64,000 bases of DNA, from contig NZ_CXPG01000020.1 of the NCBI RefSeq assembly GCF_001403735.1, positions 434,001-498,000 on the forward strand. The letters run 5' to 3'. Position 1 is the first letter of the stretch; each line of letters starts with the position of its first letter. The notes beneath the pieces are model-generated. The model was not told the DNA's origin. It worked only from the letters and a program-made list of their open reading frames with translations, and made no database searches. A program made the translations under genes and the position numbers. Of the stretch, positions 44,123 through 53,003 are shown in pieces. The stretch is from Jannaschia rubra (GTDB lineage Bacteria; Pseudomonadota; Alphaproteobacteria; Rhodobacterales; Rhodobacteraceae).

Positions 44123-45394
44123 TCAGCCCAGCAGGTCGTGCAGCGCCAGCGCCATGACCTGCCCCGACTGCACCATGTCCCGCACCCCGATCCATTCGTC
44201 CGGCTGATGGGCGAGGTCGAGGATGCCCGGCCCGTAGGCGATGCAGTTCCTGAGCCGCCCGATCCGGTCGATGTGCTTCTGGTCGTAGGTTCCGGGGCTG
44301 ACGACGAATTCGGCCGACTTGCCCAGGACGCGATGCACCGCGTCCTGCACCGTGCGGACGACGGGGGCGTCCTGCGCGGTCATGGTGGGCAATACCTCGA
44401 ACAGATCACGGATCTCGTAGCGGAAATCGGGCCGGACCGCGCGGATACGCTCCATCATCGCCACGACCTCGGCCTTCACCTCGGCGATGTCCTCCTCGAT
44501 CAGGAAGCGGCGGTCGATAGTCAGGATGCAGCGATCGGGCACGCAGGCGGAGGGCAGGCCGGTGTAGTCGGCCTCCTGCACCGGCTCGCCGCCATGTATC
44601 GAATTGAGGTTCATCGTCGAGGACCGCGCGCCTTCGGGCACGACGGGCATGTCGGTACGTCGCCCGGCGAGCACCGGAAACAGCGTCCGCGCCATCTCGT
44701 CCAGCACGGCGCCCATGTGACGCACCGCGCAGTCGCCGAGAAACGGCATGGAGCCGTGGGCGATGTGGCCCTTCGTCTCGATCTCGGCCCACCAGACGCC
44801 CCGGTGGCCCAGGCATATGCGATCCTTGTTGAGCGGCTCGGGAATGATGACATGCTGCACGCGGTCCGGGTCGAAGAAGCCCTTCTCGGCCAGATAGGCC
44901 ACGCCGCCGAAGCCGCCCGATTCCTCGTCGGCGGTTGCGGAAATCTCGATGGCGCCGCGGAACCCGGGGGTCAGGGCGGCGAAGGCCTCGGCCGCGACGA
45001 TGGAGGTGGCGATGCCGCCCTTCATGTCGCAGGCGCCGCGCCCGTAGACCCGGCCTCCGGCCAGTTCGCCGCCGAAGGGATCGCGCGTCCAGCCGTCGCC
45101 CACGGTGACGACGTCGTGGTGCCCGTTGAAGTGGACGCAGTCGCCGGGGCCGCCACGCCCCTCCAGCCGGCAGACGACGTTCCAGCGCGGATGGCTTTCG
45201 CTGTCTCCGATGGCGCCTTCGGCCCGGATCAGGCGCACGTCCCAGCCCTGCGCCTTCATCCGGGCGCCCACCAGATCGCAGATGTCGCGGTAATGCAGGC
45301 CCGGCGGGTTCAGCGTCGGAATGCGGATCAGCTCCTGCGTGAGCGACACGAGATCGCCTTCGCGCCGTTCGATTTCCGCAAGCAACGCATCCAT
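44123..45394 (-). CDS. M20 family deacylase (acetylornithine deacetylase/ArgE-like)
   Basis: A 423-residue metallopeptidase. Metal ligands and active-site motifs are visible: FNGHHDVVTVG, GRGACDMKGGIA, SATADEESGGFGG, and the late SPGTYDQKHI with ligand His. The insert dimerisation domain is about 180-300 (GHIAHGSMPFLGDCAVRH). Substrate may be N-acyl-amino acids; ArgE is only the closest named type. The ATG at 45392-45394 follows a GGGGA-type ribosome binding site. Confidence 0.9.
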   Translation of the reverse strand: MDALLAEIERREGDLVSLTQELIRIPTLNPPGLHYRDICDLVGARMKAQGWDVRLIRAEGAIGDSESHPRWNVVCRLEGRGGPGDCVHFNGHHDVVTVGDGWTRDPFGGELAGGRVYGRGACDMKGGIATSIVAAEAFAALTPGFRGAIEISATADEESGGFGGVAYLAEKGFFDPDRVQHVIIPEPLNKDRICLGHRGVWWAEIETKGHIAHGSMPFLGDCAVRHMGAVLDEMARTLFPVLAGRRTDMPVVPEGARSSTMNLNSIHGGEPVQEADYTGLPSACVPDRCILTIDRRFLIEEDIAEVKAEVVAMMERIRAVRPDFRYEIRDLFEVLPTMTAQDAPVVRTVQDAVHRVLGKSAEFVVSPGTYDQKHIDRIGRLRNCIAYGPGILDLAHQPDEWIGVRDMVQSGQVMALALHDLLG

Positions 45395-45607
45395 GGCCGT
45401 CCCCTTTTTCACGCTTAGGTCCTTCGGGGAGGCACCATGGTCCGAAACCGCGCCGGACGCCAGTTGGCCGGCCGCGGCCTCCGGAGCCGACGGCGCTTGA
45501 TCTTGCCCCTCGGATCGGCCCCTATCGCACCGTCGAACGGGGAACGGGGGAGCCGACATGGGACGTGTTGGCAAAGGGGATGGAATGGCCAGCCCGTCGG
45601 TCAGGGC

Positions 45608-45919
45608 ATGGGGTTGAGCGTCTGGGCGCCCGTCATCGGCCTCGCGCTGGTTTCCTGGGTGGTGCCATGGCTCTGGTCGAGGATCCTGCCCGAAGGGGTG
45701 GGCTGGCTCCTGGTCATCGGCCTTCTGTCCACCGCGGTGCTCGCACTGGTTTCGGCGGTGGGCTTCTATGTCCTCTACGGCGAGGCGGGGGCGACCGTCC
45801 TGCGCGGCGCGCCGCTGCACTTCGCCCTGCTGTCCGCCAAGTCGGGCCTGCTCTGGGGGCCGGTGATGGTGCTGTCGCTGGCGAACCTGCCGCGTGGCTG
45901 GAAGACGATGAAGTGGTGA
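45608..45919 (+). CDS. Small hypothetical membrane protein
   Basis: A 103-residue protein with two or three hydrophobic segments (about 5-25 and 32-55, and a weaker one at about 72-90) and a C-terminal basic PRGWKTMKW. I do not recognise a family. An earlier in-frame start (45437) would add a low-complexity basic extension, which I reject. No strong ribosome binding site. Next to another small membrane protein. Confidence 0.55.
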   Translation: MGLSVWAPVIGLALVSWVVPWLWSRILPEGVGWLLVIGLLSTAVLALVSAVGFYVLYGEAGATVLRGAPLHFALLSAKSGLLWGPVMVLSLANLPRGWKTMKW

Positions 45920-45999
45920 GGTCGCCGTCCGACGGCTCGTCTCCGGACCCGATGCGGGGTATGATCCCCCAGGGTCGGGTATTCGGTCAAGGGGACGCG

Positions 46000-46263
46000 A
46001 TGGCACTGCTCAAGCTGACGATTCCGGTGCTGGCGGGACTGACCGTGATCTACTGGTGCCTGACCATGTGGTTCCGCGCCGGCGAGCGGCAGCGGCTGGA
46101 AGCCCGGTGGGAGCGCGACCGCCCGCCCCTGCCGCAGCACACCTATGTGCGGAACGGCATCCGCGACTATGACGCGGGGCTGCGGCGCCGGCTGGTGCTG
46201 GGGGTCTATGTGGTGCCGATCGCCTGCCTCGCCGTGCTGATCTATGCGATCAACGCGACCTGA
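46000..46263 (+). CDS. Small two-helix membrane protein
   Basis: An 87-residue protein with two membrane segments (about 6-25 and 66-84) flanking a charged loop (RAGERQRLEARWERDRPP). A GGGGAC-type ribosome binding site is 8 bp upstream. It resembles uncharacterised conserved Rhodobacterales proteins. Its stop is 8 bp from the convergent mnhG stop. Function unknown. Confidence 0.7.
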   Translation: MALLKLTIPVLAGLTVIYWCLTMWFRAGERQRLEARWERDRPPLPQHTYVRNGIRDYDAGLRRRLVLGVYVVPIACLAVLIYAINAT

Positions 46264-46271
46264 CGGGACGC

Positions 46272-46634
46272 TCAGGGCCGGTCGTTTTCCGGTGGTTTTT
46301 TTACCCCGAGCTTGATGTGCGCATCCGGGTCGATGCGGGTCGGCGGCCAGAGCGGCACGCCCGAGCGGAAAGCCGCGCGCCCGATCATGTGCGCGCCGAC
46401 GGGCGCCGTCAGCAAAAGGAAGACCACGATGGCCACCGCCCGCGCGACGGTGGAGGCATCGCCGAACCCCGCCGCCACCGCCAGCATGATGAGGCCCGAG
46501 GCCAGCGTGCCGGCCTTGGCCGTCGCGTGCATGCGGATCAGCACGTCCGGCAGGCGCAGGATGCCAAGGCCCGCCACGAAGGCGAAGAACCCGCCCGACA
46601 GGACGCAGACCGACATGAAGATCTCCAAGATCAC
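46272..46634 (-). CDS. mnhG: Mnh/Mrp antiporter subunit G
   Basis: A 120-residue subunit with three membrane helices. Hallmarks: GGFFAFVAGLGILRLPDVLIRMHA, TLASGLIML and LTAPVGAHMIGRAAFRSG. Last gene of the seven-gene Na+(K+)/H+ antiporter operon. Overlaps mnhF by 4 nt. Confidence 0.94.
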   Translation of the reverse strand: MILEIFMSVCVLSGGFFAFVAGLGILRLPDVLIRMHATAKAGTLASGLIMLAVAAGFGDASTVARAVAIVVFLLLTAPVGAHMIGRAAFRSGVPLWPPTRIDPDAHIKLGVKKPPENDRP

Positions 46635-46981
46635 GGCCCCTCCTCCGGCGGGTGGTCCGCGCGAAGCAGATCCTCCGGCGCGGGCCTGCGCCGCTTGCGC
46701 TCCACGAACCGGGCCAGCGCGACCGTGGCCAGAAACCCGATGAGCGCCAGCACGACCGCCACGTCGAGGAACGCGGTCGACCCCGCGTCGATGGCGAACA
46801 ACCCGCAGAAGGCCACGATCAGCACCGTCATCGTATCGAGCGCGACCACCCGGTCGGGCAGCGACGGCCCCTTGATGAGGCGGACCATCGCCAGAAGGAC
46901 CCCCGCCATCACCATGACGAAGGCGATCTGGACGCAGATGTTCAGGATCGGCATTTGCTCGGTCAGGGTCGGGGACATCAT
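46631..46981 (-). CDS. mnhF: Mnh/Mrp antiporter subunit F
   Basis: A 116-residue subunit with three helices and the family motif RLIKGPSLPDRVVALDTM, then FLDVAVVLALIGFLATVALAR. Two consecutive ATG codons occur; the first (46979-46981) overlaps the mnhE stop. Confidence 0.93.
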   Translation of the reverse strand: MMSPTLTEQMPILNICVQIAFVMVMAGVLLAMVRLIKGPSLPDRVVALDTMTVLIVAFCGLFAIDAGSTAFLDVAVVLALIGFLATVALARFVERKRRRPAPEDLLRADHPPEEGP

Positions 46982-47457
46982 TCCAGCGCCTCCCGCACGC
47001 GGCGCTCGATTCCGTTCTCGATCTGGCGGGCGATGGCCTTGGGGTCGTCGGCGAACATGGCGTGGACCACCAGGGTGTTGCAATCCTCGGTCACGTCGAG
47101 GCTGAGCGTGCCGGGGGTCAGCGAGATCAGGTTCGTGACCAGCAGCACCTCCGCCTCGCCCCGCGCCTTGAGCGGGATGCAGATGATACCCGGCCGGGCG
47201 CGGTGACGAGGGGTCAGGACGTCGCGGGCGACCTGGAACGAGGAGACGACCAGTTCGTAGTGAAACAGGACGAGGAGCCTGATCCAACGGTAGACCCGCA
47301 CGAAATAGCCCCCGCCCCGGTTCTCGAACAGGGGCTGCACCAGCCAGAGCGCGCCGAACCCCACGGCAAAGCCGATGGCGAGGCCCGGCAGGGTGAACTG
47401 CCCCGTGAGCGCCGCCCAGGCCAACGCGAGCAGGAGGTTCAGCAGGAACAGGCTCAT
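46978..47457 (-). CDS. mnhE: Mnh/Mrp antiporter subunit E
   Basis: A 159-residue subunit with two N-terminal helices (about 3-40) and a cytoplasmic domain: LVVSSFQVARDVLTPRHR, LLVTNLISLTPGTLSLDV and LVVHAMFADDPKAI, all typical of MnhE. Overlaps mnhF and mnhD by 4 nt. Confidence 0.94.
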   Translation of the reverse strand: MSLFLLNLLLALAWAALTGQFTLPGLAIGFAVGFGALWLVQPLFENRGGGYFVRVYRWIRLLVLFHYELVVSSFQVARDVLTPRHRARPGIICIPLKARGEAEVLLVTNLISLTPGTLSLDVTEDCNTLVVHAMFADDPKAIARQIENGIERRVREALE

Positions 47458-48953
47458 GACCTCTCTCCCAGAACGGCGGTCAGATAGGCGGTCGGGTCAA
47501 ACAGTTCCTCGGCTGCGCGAGTGGCTATCCGCAGGAACGGCTCGGGGAACAGGCCGATCGCCACGGTCAGCGCCGCCAGCCCCGCGATGGGGACGAGCAG
47601 CGCGACCCGATCCCCCGGCGGCAGCGACGACAGGCGCGGCACGACGGCGCCCGGATGCGGCGCCCAGAACGCGCGGCCCCAGATCTTGGTCATCGAATAG
47701 ATCGTCATCAGCCCGACGGCCAGCGCGATGCCCGCGACGACCCACATCCGCAGATCCATCGCAGCGGCCACGAGGACGTATTTCGCCCAGAACCCCGACA
47801 GCGGCGGAAATCCGGCGAGCGAGAACGCCGGGATCAGGAACAGGAACGCCAGAACCGGCGCCCCGCGATAGAGGCCCCCGATCCGGTCGATCTCGGTATC
47901 GCCGGCGATCCGCTTGACCACGCCCGCGACGAGGAAAAGGTTGGCCTTCACGATGATGTGGTGGACGAGGTAGAAGACCGCCCCCGCCAGCGCCAGGGGC
48001 GTCAGAAGCGCGAGCCCCAGCACCATGTATCCGATCTGGCTGACGATGTGGAACGACAGGATGCGGCGGAAGTCCGATTGTGCCGCCGCACCCAGGACCC
48101 CCGTCACCATGGTGGCGCAGGCGACCCAGAGCAGGAGCCCGTGGGTGAAGCCCGTGTCCTGCGTGAAGACCAGCGTGAACATCCGCATCATCGCGTAGAC
48201 CCCCACCTTGGTCAGCAGGCCCGCGAAGACCGCCGAAACCGAGAAGGCCGGGGTATGATAGGCGGCGGGCAGCCAGAAGAACAACGGGAAGACCGCGGCC
48301 TTTACCCCGAAGCCCACGAGGAACATGCAGGCGATCACGGTCACGAGGCCCTCGTCGGCCCCGGCCACGGCATAATGCAGGTCCGCGAGGTTGAGCGTGC
48401 CCGTGACCCCGTAAAGGAGCCCGATGCCCGACAGGAACAGCACCGTCGAGATGAGGTTCAGGGTCACGTACTTGATGCCCGCGTCCATCTGCACCCGCCG
48501 TCCGCCCATGACCAGCAGGCCGAACGAGGAGATCAGCATGACCTCGAACCAGACGTAGAGGTTGAACAGGTCCCCCGTCAGGAACGCCCCCGTGACCCCC
48601 GCGATCAGGACCTGGAACAGGGTGTGATAGCCCAGGTCCTCCATCTCGGCCGTGATGTCCGACAGGGCGTAGACGCTGACCGCCAGTGCGGTGATGCCGG
48701 TGATGACGACCATGACGGCCGAGAGCGTGTCGGCCACCAGCGTGATGCCGAAGGGCGCGGGCCAATTGCCCATCTGCGCGGCCTGCGGCCCCTCGGCCAG
48801 CACGCGCACCAGCAGGATCGACCCCGCGACCAGCATGACAGCGGAGCCCGCGACCGAGATCCAGCGTCCTTCGCGCCCGCCGCGGAACAGGAACGCGAGG
48901 ATCGCCGTGGCGAAGGCGATCAGGATGGGGGCCGGCAGCAGAAGGGCGGTCAA
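47454..48953 (-). CDS. mnhD: Mnh/Mrp antiporter subunit D
   Basis: A 499-residue proton-translocating subunit of the NuoN/MrpD type with about 14 helices. The transmembrane Lys regions FGVKAAVFPLFFWLPAAYHT and LLTKVGVYAMMRMF and the conserved Glu in YVWFEVMLISSFGLLVMGG are present. Pumps cations with subunit A. Overlaps mnhC by 4 nt. Confidence 0.95.
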   Translation of the reverse strand: MTALLLPAPILIAFATAILAFLFRGGREGRWISVAGSAVMLVAGSILLVRVLAEGPQAAQMGNWPAPFGITLVADTLSAVMVVITGITALAVSVYALSDITAEMEDLGYHTLFQVLIAGVTGAFLTGDLFNLYVWFEVMLISSFGLLVMGGRRVQMDAGIKYVTLNLISTVLFLSGIGLLYGVTGTLNLADLHYAVAGADEGLVTVIACMFLVGFGVKAAVFPLFFWLPAAYHTPAFSVSAVFAGLLTKVGVYAMMRMFTLVFTQDTGFTHGLLLWVACATMVTGVLGAAAQSDFRRILSFHIVSQIGYMVLGLALLTPLALAGAVFYLVHHIIVKANLFLVAGVVKRIAGDTEIDRIGGLYRGAPVLAFLFLIPAFSLAGFPPLSGFWAKYVLVAAAMDLRMWVVAGIALAVGLMTIYSMTKIWGRAFWAPHPGAVVPRLSSLPPGDRVALLVPIAGLAALTVAIGLFPEPFLRIATRAAEELFDPTAYLTAVLGERS

Positions 48954-49309
48954 TCGCGACCCTCCGGCTCGGCCAGGCGCATCCGGTCGGAGTCGAGCGT
49001 GCCCATCGTCTGATAGCTGCGGTAGATCAGGATCAACGCGAAGGCGAACAGGCCGAAGCCGATGACGATGGCCGTCAGCACCAGCGCCTGCGGCAGCGCG
49101 TTCGCCACGTCGGGCGGCGGTGCCTTGAGCCCCTCGGGGACGAGCGGCGGCGCCTCGGGCGTCAGCCCGCCGGAGGCGAAGATCAGCAGGTTCGCCGCGT
49201 TCGAGACCAGCACGAGACCGAAGAGGAAGCGCAGCACGTCGCGCGCCAGCATCAGGTAGACCGCCGCCGAGACCAGCGCGCCGACCATGAGGGCCATCAG
49301 GAACTCCAT
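48950..49309 (-). CDS. mnhC: Mnh/Mrp antiporter subunit C
   Basis: A 119-residue NuoK-like subunit of three helices: MLARDVLRFLFGLVLVSNAA, then NLLIFASG, and DVANALPQALVLTAIVIGFG. One base separates it from mnhB. Confidence 0.94.
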   Translation of the reverse strand: MEFLMALMVGALVSAAVYLMLARDVLRFLFGLVLVSNAANLLIFASGGLTPEAPPLVPEGLKAPPPDVANALPQALVLTAIVIGFGLFAFALILIYRSYQTMGTLDSDRMRLAEPEGRD

Positions 49310-49310
49310 G

Positions 49311-49730
49311 TCAGACCTCCTCCTCCAACGCGAAGACGATGGTCAGAACGGCGCCGAGCACCACGAGGTAGACCCCCAGGTCGAACAGCAGGATCGTCGA
49401 CAGCGGCAGGCCCTTCTCGCCCTCCGCCCCGCCGAGGAACAGCCACTGCCCGGTAAAGATCGCATCGCCGGCCAGAAGGCCCGCCACCCCCGCCAGAAGC
49501 GCCACGCCCAGCCCCGCGACCGCGATGGACCGGGGATCGGCCCGCAGCGCGCCCCGCGCGGCCGCGCAGCCATGGGCGATGGCATAGAGGATGAACCCCG
49601 TCGCGCCGATCAGCCCGCCGATGAAGCCGCCGCCCGGTTCGTTGTGCCCGCGCAGCAGCATGAAGATCGAGAACACCAGCAAGAGGCCTACGAGAACCCG
49701 CGTCGCCGCCCGGACGATGAGAGACGTCAT
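49311..49730 (-). CDS. mnhB: Mnh/Mrp antiporter subunit B
   Basis: A 139-residue subunit. Family motifs: [20 protein letters not shown] and [20 protein letters not shown]. Four helices. The ATG at 49728-49730 overlaps the mnhA stop by 4 nt. Confidence 0.94.
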   Translation of the reverse strand: MTSLIVRAATRVLVGLLLVFSIFMLLRGHNEPGGGFIGGLIGATGFILYAIAHGCAAARGALRADPRSIAVAGLGVALLAGVAGLLAGDAIFTGQWLFLGGAEGEKGLPLSTILLFDLGVYLVVLGAVLTIVFALEEEV

Positions 49731-51967
49731 GGCCGTGCCCCCCGCGTGCCACGCAGCACCGCCCATGCGCCGAGGGCGGCGACGGCGACCACCGCGATCT
49801 CGCCGAAGGTATCGAGCGCGCGGAAGTCGACCAGGATCACGTTCACGATGTTGCGCCCATGGGCGAGGGGCACCGAGGCCGCTTCGAAGAAGGCGGTGAG
49901 GCGCAGGTCCAGCGGCGTCGCCATGACCGCGATCAGGATCGTCGCGGTCAGCCCGCCGATGGCGAGCGCCAGCACCGCATCCCAGGCCCGCGGCCGGGTG
50001 TTCATGTCCCGCCCGAGGTGCGGCAGCTTGAGCATGGCGACCGCGAACAGGACGACCTGGAGAACCTCGATCAGAAGCTGGGTGATGGCGACGTCGGGTG
50101 CGCCGAACATGATGAAGATCAGCGCGACCCCGATGCCCACCACCCCGAGCGCGGCCACCGCGGTCATACGCGATCTGGTGAAGGCGGTCAGCAGGGCGCC
50201 GGCCATGATGAAGATCAGGACGGACCAGTGCTTGGCCCTCAGGTCGTCGAAATCGGGCGCGGCCAGCGTGACTTCCGCCCGCCAGAGCGCGACGGAGAGG
50301 ACCGCCGCGAGGGTCGCGAAGGTCACGAAGATGTAGCGCCGGAGCCGTCCCGTCTGGATCGCGCCCGTCAGCGCAGTCGACCCCGCCGCCACCAGGTCCA
50401 TGAGCCGATCCCACCCCGGATCGAACAGCTTGGGCGTGCGCGAGAGCCCGGCCCGGAGCCGCGCGTGGGACAGATAGAGCGCAAACCCCGCCGCGAAGGT
50501 CAGAAGCGACAGGACGAAGGCCGCATTGACCGTTCGGAACAGGTAGAGGTCCACCTTGGCCGCCACGCCGAGGACGGCCGCCGTTGCCGGGCGCACGAGC
50601 GGTTCGGCCAGGTCCGGCATGATGCCCAGGGCAAGCCCCAGGAGCGCCAGCACAAGCGGCCCGGCCAGCATGGGCCAGGGTCCTTCGTGCGGGGCCGTGG
50701 GCGTGTCCGCGGGCTTGCCCATGAAAGGTCGCCAGGCCACGATCCCCGCGGCCGCGAACATCAGGGCCGAGGCCGCGAAAGCGCATCCCGTGACCCAGAG
50801 CCGTCCGACGTCGAGGTCGAGCGCGGCCTTGTAGAGGAACTCCTTGCCGACGAACCCGAACAGGGGCGGCACCCCCGCCATGGACAGGGCCGCCAGCATC
50901 GCGGCGACCATCGTCACCGGCATCGCCCGGCCGAGGCCGCGCAAAACCCGCGCATCCCGCGTGCCCGTGCCGTGGTCCACGACCCCGATCATCAGGAACA
51001 GCGCAGCCTTGTAGAGGCTGTGGACCACGAGGAAAGCCATCGCCGCCTGGACGGCGTATTCGGTACCGACACCTATGAACATGATGAGCGTGCCGAGAGC
51101 CATGAGCGTCGTGTAGGCCAGCACCTGCTTGATGTCGGTCTGCCGCAGCGCCATGACCGAGGCGAAGACGGCGGTGACGCCCCCGAACAGGACCAGCGTC
51201 CAGAACCACGGGTCGGTCCCGCCCAGCGACGGGTTCATCCGCGCCAGAAGGTAGACGCCACCCTTCACCATCGTGGCCGAGTGGAGATAGGCGCTGACCG
51301 GGGTGGGGGCGGCCATGGCGTTGGGCAGCCAGAAGTGGAACGGCACCTGCGCCGACTTGGTGAAGGCGCCGGCCACCACCAGCAGGAAGATCGGCAGGTA
51401 CAGGGGATGCGAGGCCAGCGGCTCTCCGATGCCCGAGATGTCGAAGGTGCCGGCCGCCATGCCGATGAGGATGATGCCCGCGAGGAACGCCAGACCCCCC
51501 GTGGCGGTGACGAGCAGCGCCTGAAGCGCGTTGCGCCGCGCCGTGCCGCGGTCGGCGTCGAAGCCGATCAGCAGGTAGCTGGAGATCGTGGTGACTTCCC
51601 AGAAGACGAACAGCGACAGCAGGTTGTCCGACAGCACGAGCCCCAGCATCCCGCCCATGAAGGCGAGGATGTAGCAGACGAACCGGCCATAGTCGCGATG
51701 CCCGCCGAGATAGGACGTGGAATAGAGCGTGACCAGCGCCCCGATCCCCGTGATGAGGAGCGCGAAGGTCAGCGACAGCCCGTCGAGCAGGACGCCGAGC
51801 CCAACTTCAAGCGAGGGGACCCAGTCGATGCGGTAGACGACCGTGCCGCCCGCCGCGATCTCGGGCAGGAATTGCAGGAACCAGCCGAACAGCGCCAGCG
51901 GCACGGCGACCGAGATCAGCCCCGCGGGCCGGGTCAGAGCGCGGCTGTCTGTCTGTGTCGCGGCCAT
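49727..51967 (-). CDS. mnhA: Mnh/Mrp antiporter subunit A
   Basis: A 746-residue NuoL-like subunit with the C-terminal MrpB-like extension (about 590-740, with [20 protein letters not shown]). Conserved proton channel segments: [38 protein letters not shown] and [15 protein letters not shown]. The ATG at 51965-51967 is used because it has an AAAGGGGGG ribosome binding site; 29 more in-frame residues upstream are not needed. First gene of the operon, divergent from the OxyR-like regulator. Confidence 0.95.
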   Translation of the reverse strand: MAATQTDSRALTRPAGLISVAVPLALFGWFLQFLPEIAAGGTVVYRIDWVPSLEVGLGVLLDGLSLTFALLITGIGALVTLYSTSYLGGHRDYGRFVCYILAFMGGMLGLVLSDNLLSLFVFWEVTTISSYLLIGFDADRGTARRNALQALLVTATGGLAFLAGIILIGMAAGTFDISGIGEPLASHPLYLPIFLLVVAGAFTKSAQVPFHFWLPNAMAAPTPVSAYLHSATMVKGGVYLLARMNPSLGGTDPWFWTLVLFGGVTAVFASVMALRQTDIKQVLAYTTLMALGTLIMFIGVGTEYAVQAAMAFLVVHSLYKAALFLMIGVVDHGTGTRDARVLRGLGRAMPVTMVAAMLAALSMAGVPPLFGFVGKEFLYKAALDLDVGRLWVTGCAFAASALMFAAAGIVAWRPFMGKPADTPTAPHEGPWPMLAGPLVLALLGLALGIMPDLAEPLVRPATAAVLGVAAKVDLYLFRTVNAAFVLSLLTFAAGFALYLSHARLRAGLSRTPKLFDPGWDRLMDLVAAGSTALTGAIQTGRLRRYIFVTFATLAAVLSVALWRAEVTLAAPDFDDLRAKHWSVLIFIMAGALLTAFTRSRMTAVAALGVVGIGVALIFIMFGAPDVAITQLLIEVLQVVLFAVAMLKLPHLGRDMNTRPRAWDAVLALAIGGLTATILIAVMATPLDLRLTAFFEAASVPLAHGRNIVNVILVDFRALDTFGEIAVVAVAALGAWAVLRGTRGARP

Positions 51968-52009
51968 CGGCCCCCCTTTGGAGTTCGGTGAGAGACATAA
52001 CAGGGCGGG

Positions 52010-52060
52010 TTGATTGTTCAATACATCCGTTGTCATATATTCGATAGTCAACACCTATCG
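52010..52060. promoter_or_regulatory. Operator-like palindromes between mnhA and the OxyR-like gene
   Basis: Two palindromes lie in the 101-bp divergent gap: TTGA-4 nt-TCAA at 52010-52021 and CGATAG-7 nt-CTATCG at 52042-52060. The second contains ATAG-N7-CTAT, the half-unit spacing of the E. coli OxyR box. It ends 8 bp before the regulator start, a usual place for LysR-type autorepression. Confidence 0.55.
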
Positions 52061-52068
52061 GAACCGCC

Positions 52069-52995
52069 ATGCCGACCCTGCAACAATTCCGCTATCTCGT
52101 GGCGGTCGCGGAAACGCTCCACTTCCGCAAGGCCGCCGAGAGCGTCCACGTCACCCAACCCACCCTGAGCACCCAACTGCGCGAGCTGGAGGAGAAGCTG
52201 GGCGTCCAGCTTGTCGAGCGGTCGCGCTCCGGCGTGACGCTGACCCCTGTGGGGTCGCAGGTCGCCGCCCGCGCGCGGGGCGTGCTGCGTGACGTGGCCG
52301 ATATCGCGGCGCTGGCGCGCAGCGGGTCCGACCCGTTGGCGGCGACGGTGCGGGTGGGGGTCGTGGGTTCGCTCGGCAGCTACTTCCTGCCGCTGGTCAT
52401 CCCGGCGCTGCACGCCCGCTTTCCCGACCTGAAGTTCTATGTGCGCGAGGGCACCGCCACCGACCTGCTGGGGCGGCTGCGGGACGGGACGCTCGACCTT
52501 TTGTTCTTCCCCACGCCCGTCGAAGGCGCCGACCTGCATGTCGAGCCGCTGTTCCACGAGCCGCTTCTGGTTGTCCTGCCGGTGGACCATCCGCTGTCGG
52601 CGCACGATGTCGTCGACCGCGCCGCGTTGAGGGGCGAGACGGTGATGACGCTGGAAGCCGGGCACCGGCTGCACGATACGGTCGCCGCCCTTTGCGAGGA
52701 GACGGGCGCGCGGCTGTCGCTCGATTACGAGGGGACGTCGCTCGATACGCTGCGGCAGATGGTGGCGACGGGGCTCGCGCTGTCGGTACTGCCTGCGCTC
52801 TACGTCCGCTCGGAGGTCGCGCGCGAGGCGCTGGTGACGGCGCGGCCCCTGTCGGACCCGGCGCCGGGGCGTGACATCGGCATCGTGTCGCGCAAGACGG
52901 CGGCGCAACGGGCCGCCTTCGGCAGGCTTGCCGCGACCATCCGCGACACGCTTGCCGCGACGGCGCCGGAAGTGCGGGTCATCGACCCGGACTGA
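52069..52995 (+). CDS. LysR-type regulator, OxyR-like
   Basis: A 308-residue LysR regulator. The HTH is at about 18-37 (HFRKAAESVHVTQPTLSTQL) and the effector domain includes GTSLDTLRQMVATGLALSVL, both very close to OxyR. Position 200 (GHRLHD) is Arg where OxyR has the peroxidatic Cys199 (GHCLRD). Cys209 matches the resolving Cys208. So peroxide sensing by a disulfide is unlikely. Divergent from mnhA, so control of the antiporter is a reasonable guess. Confidence 0.9.
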   Translation: MPTLQQFRYLVAVAETLHFRKAAESVHVTQPTLSTQLRELEEKLGVQLVERSRSGVTLTPVGSQVAARARGVLRDVADIAALARSGSDPLAATVRVGVVGSLGSYFLPLVIPALHARFPDLKFYVREGTATDLLGRLRDGTLDLLFFPTPVEGADLHVEPLFHEPLLVVLPVDHPLSAHDVVDRAALRGETVMTLEAGHRLHDTVAALCEETGARLSLDYEGTSLDTLRQMVATGLALSVLPALYVRSEVAREALVTARPLSDPAPGRDIGIVSRKTAAQRAAFGRLAATIRDTLAATAPEVRVIDPD

Positions 52996-53003
52996 TCGGG
53001 GCG

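Noticed and set aside
41699-45418. Plus-strand open frame of 1239 codons
   Set aside because: It runs antisense through the binding protein, nth, YigZ-like and M20 genes, all well supported. Long open antisense frames are expected in GC-rich DNA; its Arg/Gly/Ala/Asp composition fits no family.
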